Notes: generated by a model from the sequence alone, not told the origin. A stretch of DNA of 64,000 bases from Chersky-840 sp963848335 (GCA_963848335.1 CAWKDD010000002.1:1-64000); one strand, 5' to 3'; numbered from the stretch's first letter, positions 18,809 through 29,331 are shown. Translations and numbers: made by a program.

Positions 18809-19786
18809 TCACGGGGAAAGGGTGTGTCCCGTCTGTGGGCGCCACCAACCCTGCAACGTGGTCACCACCTCACCCAAGGCGGCAATCTGATGGCGCACCG
18901 CCTCGGGCGCCACGCCCGGGACGTGGATGCGGAGGTTGAGCGCGTCGACGCCCGCCGACGACGACACCGCCGCCAGCTCCTCGGCCATCGTGGCGCTGTC
19001 GGCCGCCACCACCAGCTGGTCACCCCGCCAGTGCGTCTGGGCCCGGGGAGACGCGTAGGCGCGGTACCGGTCGACCTGCCGTTCGACGTGGGCCATGGGC
19101 GGCGCTCCGGTCCACACCCGCCGCACGAGCAGGCAGGGCCGGTCCCCTCCGGCGTCGTGATACGCGTCGACCAGGGTGCGGATCCGTTGCGGGGTCGACA
19201 GCGAGTCGAACAGCAGCCCCACACCGAGTCGGGCGGCTCGTCGTGCCGCCGCCGCGCTCATGGCGGCGCTGACGACCGGCACGGGGTGCACCTTGCACCG
19301 TGCCACGGCCGGGTCCTCGGCCAGGAGCCCGGCGTCGGTGCCGCCCAGTGCCGCCGCCACCTCGGCCAAGGCGGTGGCGAAGCGCGGCGTGAGGTCATGG
19401 GCGCTGAGGCCGACGACCGCGAAGTCGGCTTCGAGGGAGCCCGCGGCCAGGCCCAGCCCCACGCGTCCGGGAAAGCGCGCCGCCAGCCAGGCCACTTCCT
19501 CGATCACGAGGGCCGGCGAGCGCAGGGTGACGAGCAACGGGCACGGTGCCGCCCACCCGGTGGGCATGACCTCGAGCAGCCACCCGGCCACCTGCAGGGG
19601 ATTGGGCATGTACCCGGCAAACCCCGCGTGGTGCTCGCTCGTCATCACGCCCTCGAACCCGGCCTGGGCGGCCAGGACCGCCTGGTGGCGCAGTTCGCGC
19701 ACCATCTCCTCGGCGCTGAGCCCGACGTGGGGGTAGAGCCGCAGCGAGATCGATCCTTCCGACAGAGGGCGGCCCGCGCCCGTCAT
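18809..19786 (-). CDS. LLM class flavin-dependent oxidoreductase
   Basis: 325 residues resembling bacterial luciferase-like monooxygenases, which use FMNH2 or F420 in a TIM barrel. Supporting segments: VMTSEHHAGFAGYMPNPLQ near residues 45-63, the strand RVGLGLAAGSLEADF, and the helix-rich C-terminus with DQLVVAADSATMAEELAAV. Cofactor cannot be decided by eye, but F420 use is common for such proteins in actinobacteria. ATG 19786 overlaps the cupin gene stop by 4 bases (ATGA), making it the third gene of an overlapping operon. Confidence 0.8.
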   Translation of the reverse strand: MTGAGRPLSEGSISLRLYPHVGLSAEEMVRELRHQAVLAAQAGFEGVMTSEHHAGFAGYMPNPLQVAGWLLEVMPTGWAAPCPLLVTLRSPALVIEEVAWLAARFPGRVGLGLAAGSLEADFAVVGLSAHDLTPRFATALAEVAAALGGTDAGLLAEDPAVARCKVHPVPVVSAAMSAAAARRAARLGVGLLFDSLSTPQRIRTLVDAYHDAGGDRPCLLVRRVWTGAPPMAHVERQVDRYRAYASPRAQTHWRGDQLVVAADSATMAEELAAVSSSAGVDALNLRIHVPGVAPEAVRHQIAALGEVVTTLQGWWRPQTGHTLSP

Positions 19787-20307
19787 GGATCTGGGCCGTC
19801 TACCACCCAGCGCGAACGGAGGTCCTCGAGCCAGTCGGGGAGCTCGATGTCGGGATCGGGGAGCGCCCGGGCCCCGCGCGCCGCCAGGGCGCGGCCGAAC
19901 GCGTCGGGGTCGTCGCCCCAGGACCTCGGGTCACCCATCATGACCTCGAGCAGCAGCGTGCCCGCCGGGCCCGCCACGAAGGGGCCGAAGGCGGCACCCA
20001 AGGGAAGCTCGATGTGCGTGCCGGCGGGGCAGTGGCGCTCCCCGCACCACATGTCGCCCTCGATCACGAACAGCACGTGCGGGCTGTAGTGGCCGTGGCG
20101 ACGGACGACGACCCCGGGGTCCCACTTGGCGTAGAGCGAGAGGTACTGGGGGTCGGGCGAGAACGCCAGCCACTTCTCCCATACCGACGACACCGAGCCG
20201 TCGGCGTTGCGCACCGCCTTCACCTGTTGCCACGTGACGTCGGGGTCGTCGATGTGGCGGAACGTCGGCTCCAGGGCGGGCACCTTCACCGATGCGTCGT
20301 CACCCAC
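19783..20307 (-). CDS. Cupin-domain protein
   Basis: 174 residues with one cupin fold. The metal-binding signature is visible as VVRRHGHYSPHVLFVIEGDMWCGE and CPAGTHIELP, matching the two conserved cupin motifs with His and Glu ligands. Similar proteins are annotated as anti-sigma ChrR-like or quercetinase-like cupins, but no specific activity can be given. GTG 20307 (VGDDASVKVPALEP) is chosen because the frame above it lies inside the GNAT gene. It overlaps the GNAT stop by 8 bases and its own stop overlaps the LLM start, so the three are translationally linked. Confidence 0.75.
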   Translation of the reverse strand: MGDDASVKVPALEPTFRHIDDPDVTWQQVKAVRNADGSVSSVWEKWLAFSPDPQYLSLYAKWDPGVVVRRHGHYSPHVLFVIEGDMWCGERHCPAGTHIELPLGAAFGPFVAGPAGTLLLEVMMGDPRSWGDDPDAFGRALAARGARALPDPDIELPDWLEDLRSRWVVDGPDP

Positions 20308-21142
20308 GGCCCCTCCTCCCCGGGGTGGCAGAGCGTGGCGGTGTCGCAGGGGGCGGGCCGAAGCACCATCGGTAGCGCGACACTTCGACGAACCCCAGGC
20401 GCAGGTACAGCGGCTCGCCCGCCTCCGACGCCTCGAGCACGATGGCGTCGGCCCCGAAGTCGAACCCCGCCCCCACCGCCCACCGCGTGCACAGCTCGGC
20501 CAGGCCCCGCCCCCGTGCGTCGGGGACCGTCCCCACCATCTGGATGCCGGCCACGGCGCCGCTGGCCACGACGGTGGCGGCCGCCACCGGCCGGCCCTCG
20601 TCCCGCGCCACCACGGCGCGCACCTCGGGCCCGCGCACCGCCCGCAGCGACGACAGCTGTGCTTCGGCCGCATCGGGCGGGAGCAGGGTCTCGGCGTAGG
20701 CGGCCACGGTGACCTCCAGGAGGTCGCGCCGGCCGGCTTCGTCGGTGACCTCGTCGAGGGTCACGCCCGAACCCGCGTGGCCGGCGTCGATCCGGTGGTC
20801 CAGGGCCAGGCGCGGTGCGCCGGTGGCCGACACCTGCGCCAGTCCGGCGCCCAGCGCGTCGCGCTCGAGGTCGGCGTCGCAGTGGGCCGCGATCCACAGG
20901 CAGTACCCGGGACCGTCCGCGAAGAACGCCCCGGCCCGTTCCAACACGTGGGCGGGGGCGAGGGCCGGGTCGAGGCGGATGGCCCCGTTGTGGTACGGGC
21001 TGGGCCAGGTCCTGGAGGTGGAGAAGAGCAGGAGCGCGTCGTCTTCCTCGAGCACGGCGCCGGGGGCGGTGGCGGCATAGAGCCGCATCGTCGCCGCCAG
21101 GTTGTCGTCGCCGGCCCTGAGCAACTCGTCACGGTCCATCAT
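20300..21142 (-). CDS. GNAT family N-acetyltransferase
   Basis: 280 residues. The C-terminal half is a GNAT domain with the acetyl-CoA-binding motif A in VGTVPDARGRGLAELCTRWA and the following ADAIVLEASEAGEPLYLRLGF. The N-terminal about 110 residues look like a degenerate second GNAT-like lobe, as in some double-domain members. ATG 21142 (MMDRDELL) is the first Met before a divergent gene only 22 bp away. First gene of the GNAT-cupin-LLM operon. Substrate unknown. Confidence 0.78.
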   Translation of the reverse strand: MMDRDELLRAGDDNLAATMRLYAATAPGAVLEEDDALLLFSTSRTWPSPYHNGAIRLDPALAPAHVLERAGAFFADGPGYCLWIAAHCDADLERDALGAGLAQVSATGAPRLALDHRIDAGHAGSGVTLDEVTDEAGRRDLLEVTVAAYAETLLPPDAAEAQLSSLRAVRGPEVRAVVARDEGRPVAAATVVASGAVAGIQMVGTVPDARGRGLAELCTRWAVGAGFDFGADAIVLEASEAGEPLYLRLGFVEVSRYRWCFGPPPATPPRSATPGRRGRG

Positions 21143-21164
21143 CGGCAACGTAGTTTGCAGGACC

Positions 21165-22217
21165 GTGGTGCGGATCGGGTTCGTGGGGACGGGGGTGATC
21201 GCCTGGGCCCACGCCATGGGCCTGCAGGCCATGATCCGGGCGCAGGTCCTCGACGCTACGGTGGTGGCGGTGCACGACCTCGACGAGGAGCGGGCCGCGG
21301 GCTTCGCGTCGGTGAACGGGTCCACGGCGGTGTCGAGCGTGGCCGAGGTGCTCGAGCGCTGTGACGTGGTGTGGGTGTGCACGCCGACGGCGGCCCACCG
21401 TCGCGTGGTCGAGGCGGCCGCCGGTCGTGGCCTCGCCGTGTTCTGCGAGAAGCCCCTCGCCCCGGACCTGGCCGGCGCCGAGGCGCTCGATGCCGTGGTG
21501 GCCGGCTCGGGGGTGCCGGCCCAGGTCGGCCTGGTGCTGCGCAGCGCCCCCGTGTTCCGTGCCCTGCGGGACGTGCTGGCCTCGGGCGAGCTCGGTGCGC
21601 CCATGGCCGCGGTCTTCCGCGACGACCAGTACTTCCCCGTCCAAGGCATCTACGGCTCCACGTGGCGCGGGGACGTCGCCGTGGCGGGCGGCGGGTGCCT
21701 CATCGAGCATTCCATCCACGATCTCGACATCCTCCGGTTCTGCCTCGGCGAGGTCACCCACGTCACGGGACGCACTGCCGACTTCTCGGGCCACGAGGGG
21801 GTCGAGGACCTCGCCACGGTGTCCCTGCGGTTCGCGTCGGGGGCCTGTGCCGAGCTCGTGAGCGTGTGGCACGACATCTTGAGCCGCGGCTCGACACGGC
21901 GCGTCGAGGTGTTCTGCCGGCAGGGGATGGTGTGGCTCGACAACGACTTCCTCGGGCCCCTCCACATCCAGACGACGGGGGGCATCGAGGTCCGGCCCTG
22001 CCCGCCGTCGGGCTGGGTGCACGACCTGGCGCTCGGCGACGACGAGATCGGTTTGGCCGTGAGCGCCTATGTCGAGGCCGACCGGGCGTTCCTCGACGCC
22101 GTGTCGGCGGGGCGCGCCCCGCAACCGAGCTTCGCCGAGGCCGTCGTGGCTCACCGGCTGGTGGATGCCGCCTACCGCTCCTCCCGTGCCGGGGGCACCC
22201 CGGTGGCCCTGGCCTGA
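21165..22217 (+). CDS. Gfo/Idh/MocA family oxidoreductase
   Basis: 350 residues. N-terminal Rossmann fold beginning VVRIGFVGTGVIAWAHAMG (GxGxxA dinucleotide motif), then CEKPLAPDLAGAEAL with the conserved EKP triad lysine. A substrate domain follows containing GGGCLIEHSIHDLDILRF, where H-x3-D is the usual catalytic region. Family members oxidise or reduce sugars, inositols and related polyols with NAD(P)H. GTG 21165 (VVRIGF) is chosen from the Rossmann start; the longer frame from 21102 reads into the divergent GNAT gene. It runs tail to tail with the amine oxidase gene, 22 bp apart. Confidence 0.85.
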   Translation: MVRIGFVGTGVIAWAHAMGLQAMIRAQVLDATVVAVHDLDEERAAGFASVNGSTAVSSVAEVLERCDVVWVCTPTAAHRRVVEAAAGRGLAVFCEKPLAPDLAGAEALDAVVAGSGVPAQVGLVLRSAPVFRALRDVLASGELGAPMAAVFRDDQYFPVQGIYGSTWRGDVAVAGGGCLIEHSIHDLDILRFCLGEVTHVTGRTADFSGHEGVEDLATVSLRFASGACAELVSVWHDILSRGSTRRVEVFCRQGMVWLDNDFLGPLHIQTTGGIEVRPCPPSGWVHDLALGDDEIGLAVSAYVEADRAFLDAVSAGRAPQPSFAEAVVAHRLVDAAYRSSRAGGTPVALA

Positions 22218-22239
22218 GGACGACCGGACCCGGGCCTGC

Positions 22240-23598
22240 TCACCCCAGGGCCGCCAGCACCTCGGCGGCGGCGCGCTCCCCCGAGGACACCGCCCCGTCC
22301 ATGTACCCCGACCACACCGGCGCCGTCTCGGTGCCCGCCCAGTGGACCAGCCCGACCGGCTGGCGCAGCGCGGGGCCGTAGCGGGTCCACACGTTGGGCC
22401 CGAACAAGGTGCCGTAGCACCCCCCGCTCCAGGGTTCGGCCTGCCAGTCGAGCTCCACGAAATCGACCGGGGCGGCGGCCTTGGGCCCGAAGTACCGCAC
22501 GAAGGAGTCGAGGACGGCTTTGCGCCGCACCTCGGGGCGGGCCCGTCCCAACCGGCGCGCCTCGTCGCCCTCGAGGAACCCGAGCAGGATCCCCGGCGTG
22601 CCGTCGGGGGGCGAGTTGTCGAACACGACGCGCGCCCCCTCGCCGTCGCCGGTGGCCTGGCCGCTCAATCCCTCGGAGCGCCAGAAGGGTTCGTCGTAGA
22701 TCGCATGGCACTTGATGACCGACCCCATCGGGGTGCGTTGGGTGAGCTGGTCACGCCACGGTGGGAGCAGGGGATCGTAGGCGATGCGGCCCGCCAGCAT
22801 CGGGGGCACGGACACGATCACGCGCCGGCACGTCCACGTCCCGTTGTCGGAGTGCACCGTGGCCCGGTCCCCGACGGTGCTGACGCGGCGCACCGGTGAC
22901 CGGAGCCGCACCGTTTCCGGGCCGAGGGCGTCGGCCAGCCTGTCGCACACGAGCTGGGAACCGCCCACGAAACGGTCCTGTTGCGCGCCACCTCCGGTGT
23001 CGATCGCCATCTGGAACGATCCCGCCGAATGGGCGTAGAACAGGACGTGCAGGAGTGACACGTCACCGGGCTCGCAGGCGAACACGGCCTCGACACCGAG
23101 AGCGAGCAACATCCGTCCCGCGCTCGTCAGCGTGTTGCGTCGCAGCCAGGTCTCGAAGGTCACCGCGTCCCACGCCTGGGCCCGTGCCGCCGTCCACGGT
23201 GCGTCGAGGGGGACCTTCTTGGCCAGGGACTCGAGGCGCGCCTGGGCCCGTCCCACGTCCGCGATGACGATCGGGTTGATGCGAGGGATGGTGCCCTTGT
23301 AGGTGCCGCGGCGGCCGCCGAAGTGCAGCACCCTCCGACCGGTGTCGTAGGTGGGGAAGGTCTCGACCCCCACGTCCCGGGCGAGCGCCAGGACCCGGTC
23401 CTGGGTGGGCCCGACCCACTGGCCGCCCACTTCCACGACCTTGCCGTCGCCGATGCCGTGGTTGCGGACCCGACCGCCCACACGTTCGCGCGCCTCGACC
23501 ACGACCACCGACCGACCCGCCGCCGTCAGGTCCCGGGCGGCCGCCAATCCCGCGAACCCCGCCCCCACCACCACCACGTCGACCTCGGCGTTCGCCAT
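22240..23598 (-). CDS. Flavin monoamine oxidase family protein
   Basis: 452 residues, an FAD-dependent amine oxidase. The N-terminal dinucleotide motif is VVVVGAGFAGLAAARDL, followed by VVVVEARERVGGRVRNH (the GG doublet motif) and GGQWVGPTQDRV. The C-terminal FAD-contact motif is HWAGTETAPVWSGYMDGAVSSG. Such enzymes oxidise primary or secondary amines to imines with H2O2 release in the cytosol. It differs from the family in the Cys that carries covalent FAD in mitochondrial MAO, so FAD is probably noncovalent. It lies close behind the PAP2 gene (9 bp) but in the same direction, so it may be its upstream partner. Confidence 0.85.
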   Translation of the reverse strand: MANAEVDVVVVGAGFAGLAAARDLTAAGRSVVVVEARERVGGRVRNHGIGDGKVVEVGGQWVGPTQDRVLALARDVGVETFPTYDTGRRVLHFGGRRGTYKGTIPRINPIVIADVGRAQARLESLAKKVPLDAPWTAARAQAWDAVTFETWLRRNTLTSAGRMLLALGVEAVFACEPGDVSLLHVLFYAHSAGSFQMAIDTGGGAQQDRFVGGSQLVCDRLADALGPETVRLRSPVRRVSTVGDRATVHSDNGTWTCRRVIVSVPPMLAGRIAYDPLLPPWRDQLTQRTPMGSVIKCHAIYDEPFWRSEGLSGQATGDGEGARVVFDNSPPDGTPGILLGFLEGDEARRLGRARPEVRRKAVLDSFVRYFGPKAAAPVDFVELDWQAEPWSGGCYGTLFGPNVWTRYGPALRQPVGLVHWAGTETAPVWSGYMDGAVSSGERAAAEVLAALG

Positions 23599-23607
23599 GG
23601 CGAGGTT

Positions 23608-24285
23608 CTAGCGCCAGATGTCGTGCTCCGCATCCGGTCGCGCCTGCGCCTGCGGGGCGCCGGGGTCCTGGGCCGAGCCCGGTCCGATGGCGTGCCGGCC
23701 CCGACCCGTGGCCAGGCCGCGCGCCGCGCAGTCGCACAGCAGGACCACGCCCGCCCCCACGGCCAACCCGGCCAGCGCGTCGGTGGGGTAGTGCCAACGC
23801 AGAGCCACCACCGACACGGCTTCGAGCACCGCGACCGTGCCCCCGAGGGCGGCCACAATGGCGCGCCAGGGGTCGGGCGTGGCCAGTACCCCCACGGTGG
23901 CGACGGCCGCCACGGCCGCCACCGTGCCCGAGGGGAAGCTCACGACGTCCGCGTAGGTCCGGTCCACCAAGGGCTTCAGCACCCAGTCACACGCCGCCAC
24001 CGCCAGCAGCGGCCCGACGAGAAGGGCCGCGGCCCGGGGGCGGTTGCGTCGGATGGTGGCCAGGCAGCCCGCCGCGGCGGCCGCCACCACCACGAACGGA
24101 GACCCCAGACGCGTCACGGCCACCAGGAACCCCGAGTGGTGCACGGGACGGGCGGCGGCGAACAGCCACCGGTCGAGCAGGGCCGGCCCCGGCCGCACCA
24201 TGAAGTAGAGCCCGCCCGCCATCGCCGCCAGGAGGAGGAGGCTTCCGATGGTGAGCTCGATGCCGTCGCGACCCCGGTGCTTCAT
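23608..24285 (-). CDS. PAP2-superfamily membrane protein with altered catalytic motif
   Basis: 225 residues with five or six hydrophobic segments, the layout of membrane PAP2 phosphatases that dephosphorylate lipid phosphates such as undecaprenyl or phosphatidyl phosphates. The three family motifs are recognisable but altered: KPLVDRTYADVV in place of KxxxxxxRP, SFPSGTVAA where the family has PSGH, and RWHYPTDALAG, which keeps the motif-3 His and Asp. Loss of the PSGH histidine would impair the usual chemistry, so activity is doubtful. ATG 24285 overlaps the aldo/keto reductase stop (ATGA). The tail after GLATGRGR is polar and probably cytoplasmic. Confidence 0.78.
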   Translation of the reverse strand: MKHRGRDGIELTIGSLLLLAAMAGGLYFMVRPGPALLDRWLFAAARPVHHSGFLVAVTRLGSPFVVVAAAAAGCLATIRRNRPRAAALLVGPLLAVAACDWVLKPLVDRTYADVVSFPSGTVAAVAAVATVGVLATPDPWRAIVAALGGTVAVLEAVSVVALRWHYPTDALAGLAVGAGVVLLCDCAARGLATGRGRHAIGPGSAQDPGAPQAQARPDAEHDIWR

Positions 24286-25163
24286 GCGCCCGATCGGCTC
24301 AAGGCGTCGAACTGCTCGTCGGAGAGCACCACGGCCGATGCCGCGCAGTTCTCCTCCACATGCGACTGCTTCGAGGTGCCCGGAATGGGGAGCATGGCCG
24401 GTGAGCGACGCAGCAACCACGCCAGGGCCACCTGGGCCGGGGTGGCGCCGACGGCCACGGCCACCTCCGCCACCGGGCCGCGGCCCCCCGACAGCGTGCC
24501 GTCGGCGATCGGGAACCACGGGATGAAGCCGATCCCCTGGGCCTGGCAGTGCTCGAGCACCGCTTCGGATCGGCGGTTGGCCAGGTTGTAGAGGTTCTGG
24601 ACCGAGACGATGGGCACGACCTGGCGGGCGGCCTCGATCTGCGCCACCGTGACCTCGGACAGGCCCACGTGGCGCACCTTGCCCTCGTCGCGCAGCTCCT
24701 TGAGGACCCCGAATTGCTCGGCGGCCGGGACCTTGGCGTCGATGCGGTGCAGCTGGAAGAGGTCGATGCACTCCAGTCGCAGCCGGCGCAGGCTCATCAG
24801 GCACTCCTGGCGCAGGTATTCGGGCCGCCCCACCGGCGGCCATTCGGCGGGGTCGGGGCCGATGCGGGTCAACCCCGCCTTGGTGCCGATGACGAGCCCG
24901 TCGGGATAGGGGTGCAGGGCTTCGCAGATGAGCTCCTCCGACACGTAAGGCCCGTAGGAGTCGGCGGTGTCGATGAAGTCCACGCCGAGCTCGACGGCGC
25001 GCCGCAGCACCCGGATGCATTCGTCGTGGTCCTCGGGCGGGCCCCAGATCCCCGGCCCCGTGATCCGCATGGCACCGAAGCCCATCCGGTGCACGGGCAG
25101 GTCCCCGAGGGTGAAGGTTCCGCTCGAGGCCACGGGCCGGTCTGTCTTCGGGGTCACGTCCAC
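24282..25163 (-). CDS. Aldo/keto reductase
   Basis: 293 residues, a TIM-barrel NAD(P)H-dependent oxidoreductase. The catalytic tetrad is visible: Asp in VDFIDTAD, Tyr in DSYGPY, Lys in VIGTKAGL and His in LFQLHRIDAK. The late motif IPGTSKQSHVEENCAA binds the adenosine phosphate, as in YajO/YhdN-type members. It reduces an aldehyde or ketone in the cytosol; the substrate is not predictable. The gene overlaps the PAP2-type gene by 4 bases, so both are likely made from one message. Confidence 0.88.
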   Translation of the reverse strand: MDVTPKTDRPVASSGTFTLGDLPVHRMGFGAMRITGPGIWGPPEDHDECIRVLRRAVELGVDFIDTADSYGPYVSEELICEALHPYPDGLVIGTKAGLTRIGPDPAEWPPVGRPEYLRQECLMSLRRLRLECIDLFQLHRIDAKVPAAEQFGVLKELRDEGKVRHVGLSEVTVAQIEAARQVVPIVSVQNLYNLANRRSEAVLEHCQAQGIGFIPWFPIADGTLSGGRGPVAEVAVAVGATPAQVALAWLLRRSPAMLPIPGTSKQSHVEENCAASAVVLSDEQFDALSRSGA

Positions 25164-25263
25164 CTCCTCGGGGCACCGGGTCGGCGCCGTTCCATCCTTC
25201 CACCTGAGCCCCCGGTCCGATCCCCACCCGCGCCGATTGCGGCCCGGGATCTCCCCGTCCCGC

Positions 25264-25322
25264 CGTTCACGGCCGACCGTTCACAGGCCGACCGTTCAGA
25301 AGGCGACCGTTCACAGGCCGAC
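25264..25322. repeat. Four tandem 14-15 bp units covering the pxpBC stop codon
   Basis: Units at 25264-25277, 25278-25292, 25293-25307 and 25308-25322 share the pattern CGTTCACAGGCCGAC, with one base lost in the first and three differences in the third. The stop codon of the PxpB-PxpC gene (25311-25313 on the minus strand) lies in the last unit. Since the unit is 15 bp, the gene frame meets a TGA again in the next two units. Confidence 0.85.
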
Positions 25323-26951
25323 CGGGAACCACCCCGACACCGACGCGTCGAGGGACCGCTCGGCCCGCACCCGGGCCCGGTCTGCCTCGGCCCGGTCCAC
25401 GGGCTCGAAACGCACGGTGTCGCCAGGACGGCACCGCCCCAGCGCCCCGAGATCGGCGTGCACCACCGTGGCCAGCACCGGGTAGCCCCCCACCGTGGCG
25501 TGGTCGCACAGCAGCGCCACGGGCTGGCCGTCGGGGGGGACCTGCAGCGCTCCTGTCACCATCCCCCGTGAGGCGATGCCCGGAACCGGGGGGACCAGGG
25601 GCTCGTCCCCGTGCAGGCGCACCCCCATGCGGTCGCTCGAGCCGGCCACCTCCCATGTGGTGGCGACGAGACGGTCGACCGCACCCTCCCCGAAATCGTC
25701 GGGCCCCGGGATCACCCGTAGGACACGGGGGCCCGGCCCCCGGCCCGGGCGCGTGGCCCTGCCGCGGGGCCGACCGGGGGGGCCGAGGCCCAGGACGTCC
25801 CCGGGGCGCAGCACGCCCGGTCCCAGACCGGTGAGCACGTCCGAGGACCGGCTGCCGAAGACGGGTGTGACGTCGAGCCCGCCCGAGACCGCCACGTAAC
25901 AACGCAGGTCGTCGAGCGTCCTCCCCACCGAGAGGTCCTGGCCCGGGGAGACCGGGACCACGGTGTCGGGGGCGATGGGCCGCCCGTCGATGCTGGCCTC
26001 GGCCCGGCCCACCACGGCCAGGTGCGTGCCGCGGCCGAAGCGCAGCCGGGGCCCGAGCGCGGTCACCTCCAGTGCCGCCGCCCCGTCGTGGTTGCCGACC
26101 AGGCGGTTGCCGGCGCGCAGGGCCCAGGGGTCGGCGGCCCCGGCGCGGGGCACGCCCAACCGGGCCACCCCCACGCGCCCGAGGTCCTGCACCAGCGACA
26201 TCAGCCCCGGTGCCTCCACCACCACGGTGTGCCCGGGGTGCGCCGTGGGGGCGCGCAGCGGGGCGCGGGCCCGGGGCACCAGGACGCCGGGGTCGGCCGC
26301 GGGCCGGAGCCGGACCTTGTCACCGGGGCGCAGGACCGCGAACGGCGGCGCCTCGGGGTCGAAGAGCCCGAACCCGGTGCGCCCCAGCAGTTGCCAGCCC
26401 CCCGGGGAGGCTTGGGGGTAGATGCCCGCGAACCCGCCTCCGATGCCCAGCGATCCGCCGGCCACCGAGCTGCGTGGGGTGCTGCGGCGGGGGACGGCCG
26501 CCAGGGCCGGGGGCAGGCCTTCGAGGTAGGCGAACCCCGGGAGGAACCCGACGAAGGCGACCTCGAGGTCACAGCCGGCCATGTGGTCGACCACGCTGGC
26601 CCGGGAGGTGCCGGCCAGGGCGGCCACGTCGTCGAGATCGGGCCCGTCGAAGGCCACGGGGATCTCGACCCGCCGCGCCGGAGCCGGGTCCGGTGTCGCC
26701 CCCGGGATCCGGGCCAGCTCGTCTCCGAGGGCGGCGGTGTCGGCCACGCCGGGATCGGCGACCACGGTGACCGACCGGTACCCGACCACCACGTCCTCGA
26801 CGCCGCGCCAACGCGCCCCGACGACGGCGGCCGCCAAGCCATGGGCTTCGGCCACCGAGGCGACCGCCGCCACCAGCGCGCCGTCCCCGAAGGAGCGGAC
26901 GTCGCGGGCCGGACCCCGCAGGCTCACGGGTCGGCGCCCATCACGACGCAC
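25311..26951 (-). CDS. pxpBC: Fused 5-oxoprolinase subunits PxpB-PxpC
   Basis: 546 residues. Residues about 10-215 match PxpB/KipI (allophanate hydrolase subunit 1 fold), with FGDGALVAAV, the strand VEIPVAFDGPDLDDVA and the hallmark FLPGFAYLEGLP followed by PRRSTPRSSVAGGSLGIGGG. Residues about 235-540 match PxpC/KipA, with LMSLVQDLGRVGVARLGVPRAGA, YVAVSGGLDV and IASRGMVTGALQVPPDGQP. With PxpA these make the ATP-dependent prokaryotic 5-oxoprolinase that returns pyroglutamate to glutamate. In many bacteria B and C are separate, so this is a fusion. It starts 10 bp after pxpA. The GTG near residue 9 (26927) is an alternative start. Confidence 0.88.
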   Translation of the reverse strand: MRRDGRRPVSLRGPARDVRSFGDGALVAAVASVAEAHGLAAAVVGARWRGVEDVVVGYRSVTVVADPGVADTAALGDELARIPGATPDPAPARRVEIPVAFDGPDLDDVAALAGTSRASVVDHMAGCDLEVAFVGFLPGFAYLEGLPPALAAVPRRSTPRSSVAGGSLGIGGGFAGIYPQASPGGWQLLGRTGFGLFDPEAPPFAVLRPGDKVRLRPAADPGVLVPRARAPLRAPTAHPGHTVVVEAPGLMSLVQDLGRVGVARLGVPRAGAADPWALRAGNRLVGNHDGAAALEVTALGPRLRFGRGTHLAVVGRAEASIDGRPIAPDTVVPVSPGQDLSVGRTLDDLRCYVAVSGGLDVTPVFGSRSSDVLTGLGPGVLRPGDVLGLGPPGRPRGRATRPGRGPGPRVLRVIPGPDDFGEGAVDRLVATTWEVAGSSDRMGVRLHGDEPLVPPVPGIASRGMVTGALQVPPDGQPVALLCDHATVGGYPVLATVVHADLGALGRCRPGDTVRFEPVDRAEADRARVRAERSLDASVSGWFPVGL

Positions 26952-26961
26952 TCCGGCCGGC

Positions 26962-27738
26962 TCACGTGACGAAGGGGAGCAGGGTCACCCCGGCGGCCTC
27001 GAGGGCCTGGCGCACGTGCCGGGCCAGCGCGGCGGCACCCGGGGTGTCGCCGTGCACGCAGATCGACGACGCCTCCAGGCTGATGGTGGTCCCGTCGACG
27101 GCAGTCACACGGCGGTCCCGGGCGATGGCGACGGCCCGGCGCGCCACCTCCCCGGGGTCGGTGAGCACCGATCCCGCCACGGTGCGGGGGGCGAGGCGCC
27201 CGTCGGGCAAATAGGCGCGATCGGCGAAGGCCTCGGTGACGACCCGCACCCCCGAGGACCCGACGACCGCGACGGCGTGGGACCCCGACGGGGCCAGCAG
27301 GACCAGGCCCCCCGCCTGCCGGAGTGCGTCGCCGACCGCGACCGCGCAGTGCTCGTCGTCCGCCATGCGGTGGTAGAGGGCGCCGTGGGGTTTCACGTAA
27401 CGGACCCGGGTCCCCGCGGCGCGCGCCACCGAGTCGAGCATCTCGACCTGGTCCAGGATCAGCGCCGTGATCTGGGCGGGGGCCAAGTCCATGGGCCGGC
27501 GGCCGAACCCCTCCCGATCGGGGTACGACGGATGGGCACCGACGACGACCCCCCGGCGGGCGGCGGCCTCCACGGTGCGGCGCATGGTGCGGAGATCCCC
27601 GGCGTGCACGCCGCAGGCCACGCTGGCGCTCGTCACCAGGTCGAAGAGCGCGGTGTCGTCGGCGCCCTCGCCGACGTCCGCGTTCAGATCGACCGAAGAC
27701 CCCCCAGACGTCGGGGGCCCGGAAGGGCTCGGCGCCAC
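26962..27738 (-). CDS. pxpA: 5-oxoprolinase subunit PxpA (LamB/YcsF family)
   Basis: 258 residues, the usual length. Family landmarks: VDLNADVGEG near residue 17, SASVACGVHAGD, GVVVGAHPSYPDREGFGRR, VRYVKPHGALYH and ICVHGDTPGA near the C-terminus. PxpA forms the catalytic complex with PxpB and PxpC, whose fused gene follows 10 bp later. The sequence is complete with no missing motif. It lies 19 bp after the TPP-enzyme gene and appears to be the third cistron of the operon. Confidence 0.92.
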   Translation of the reverse strand: MAPSPSGPPTSGGSSVDLNADVGEGADDTALFDLVTSASVACGVHAGDLRTMRRTVEAAARRGVVVGAHPSYPDREGFGRRPMDLAPAQITALILDQVEMLDSVARAAGTRVRYVKPHGALYHRMADDEHCAVAVGDALRQAGGLVLLAPSGSHAVAVVGSSGVRVVTEAFADRAYLPDGRLAPRTVAGSVLTDPGEVARRAVAIARDRRVTAVDGTTISLEASSICVHGDTPGAAALARHVRQALEAAGVTLLPFVT

Positions 27739-27757
27739 AGGCCCGACCGAGGGAGGC

Positions 27758-29314
<1,557 letters not shown>

Positions 29315-29331
29315 GAGCTGCAGTCCAGCAC

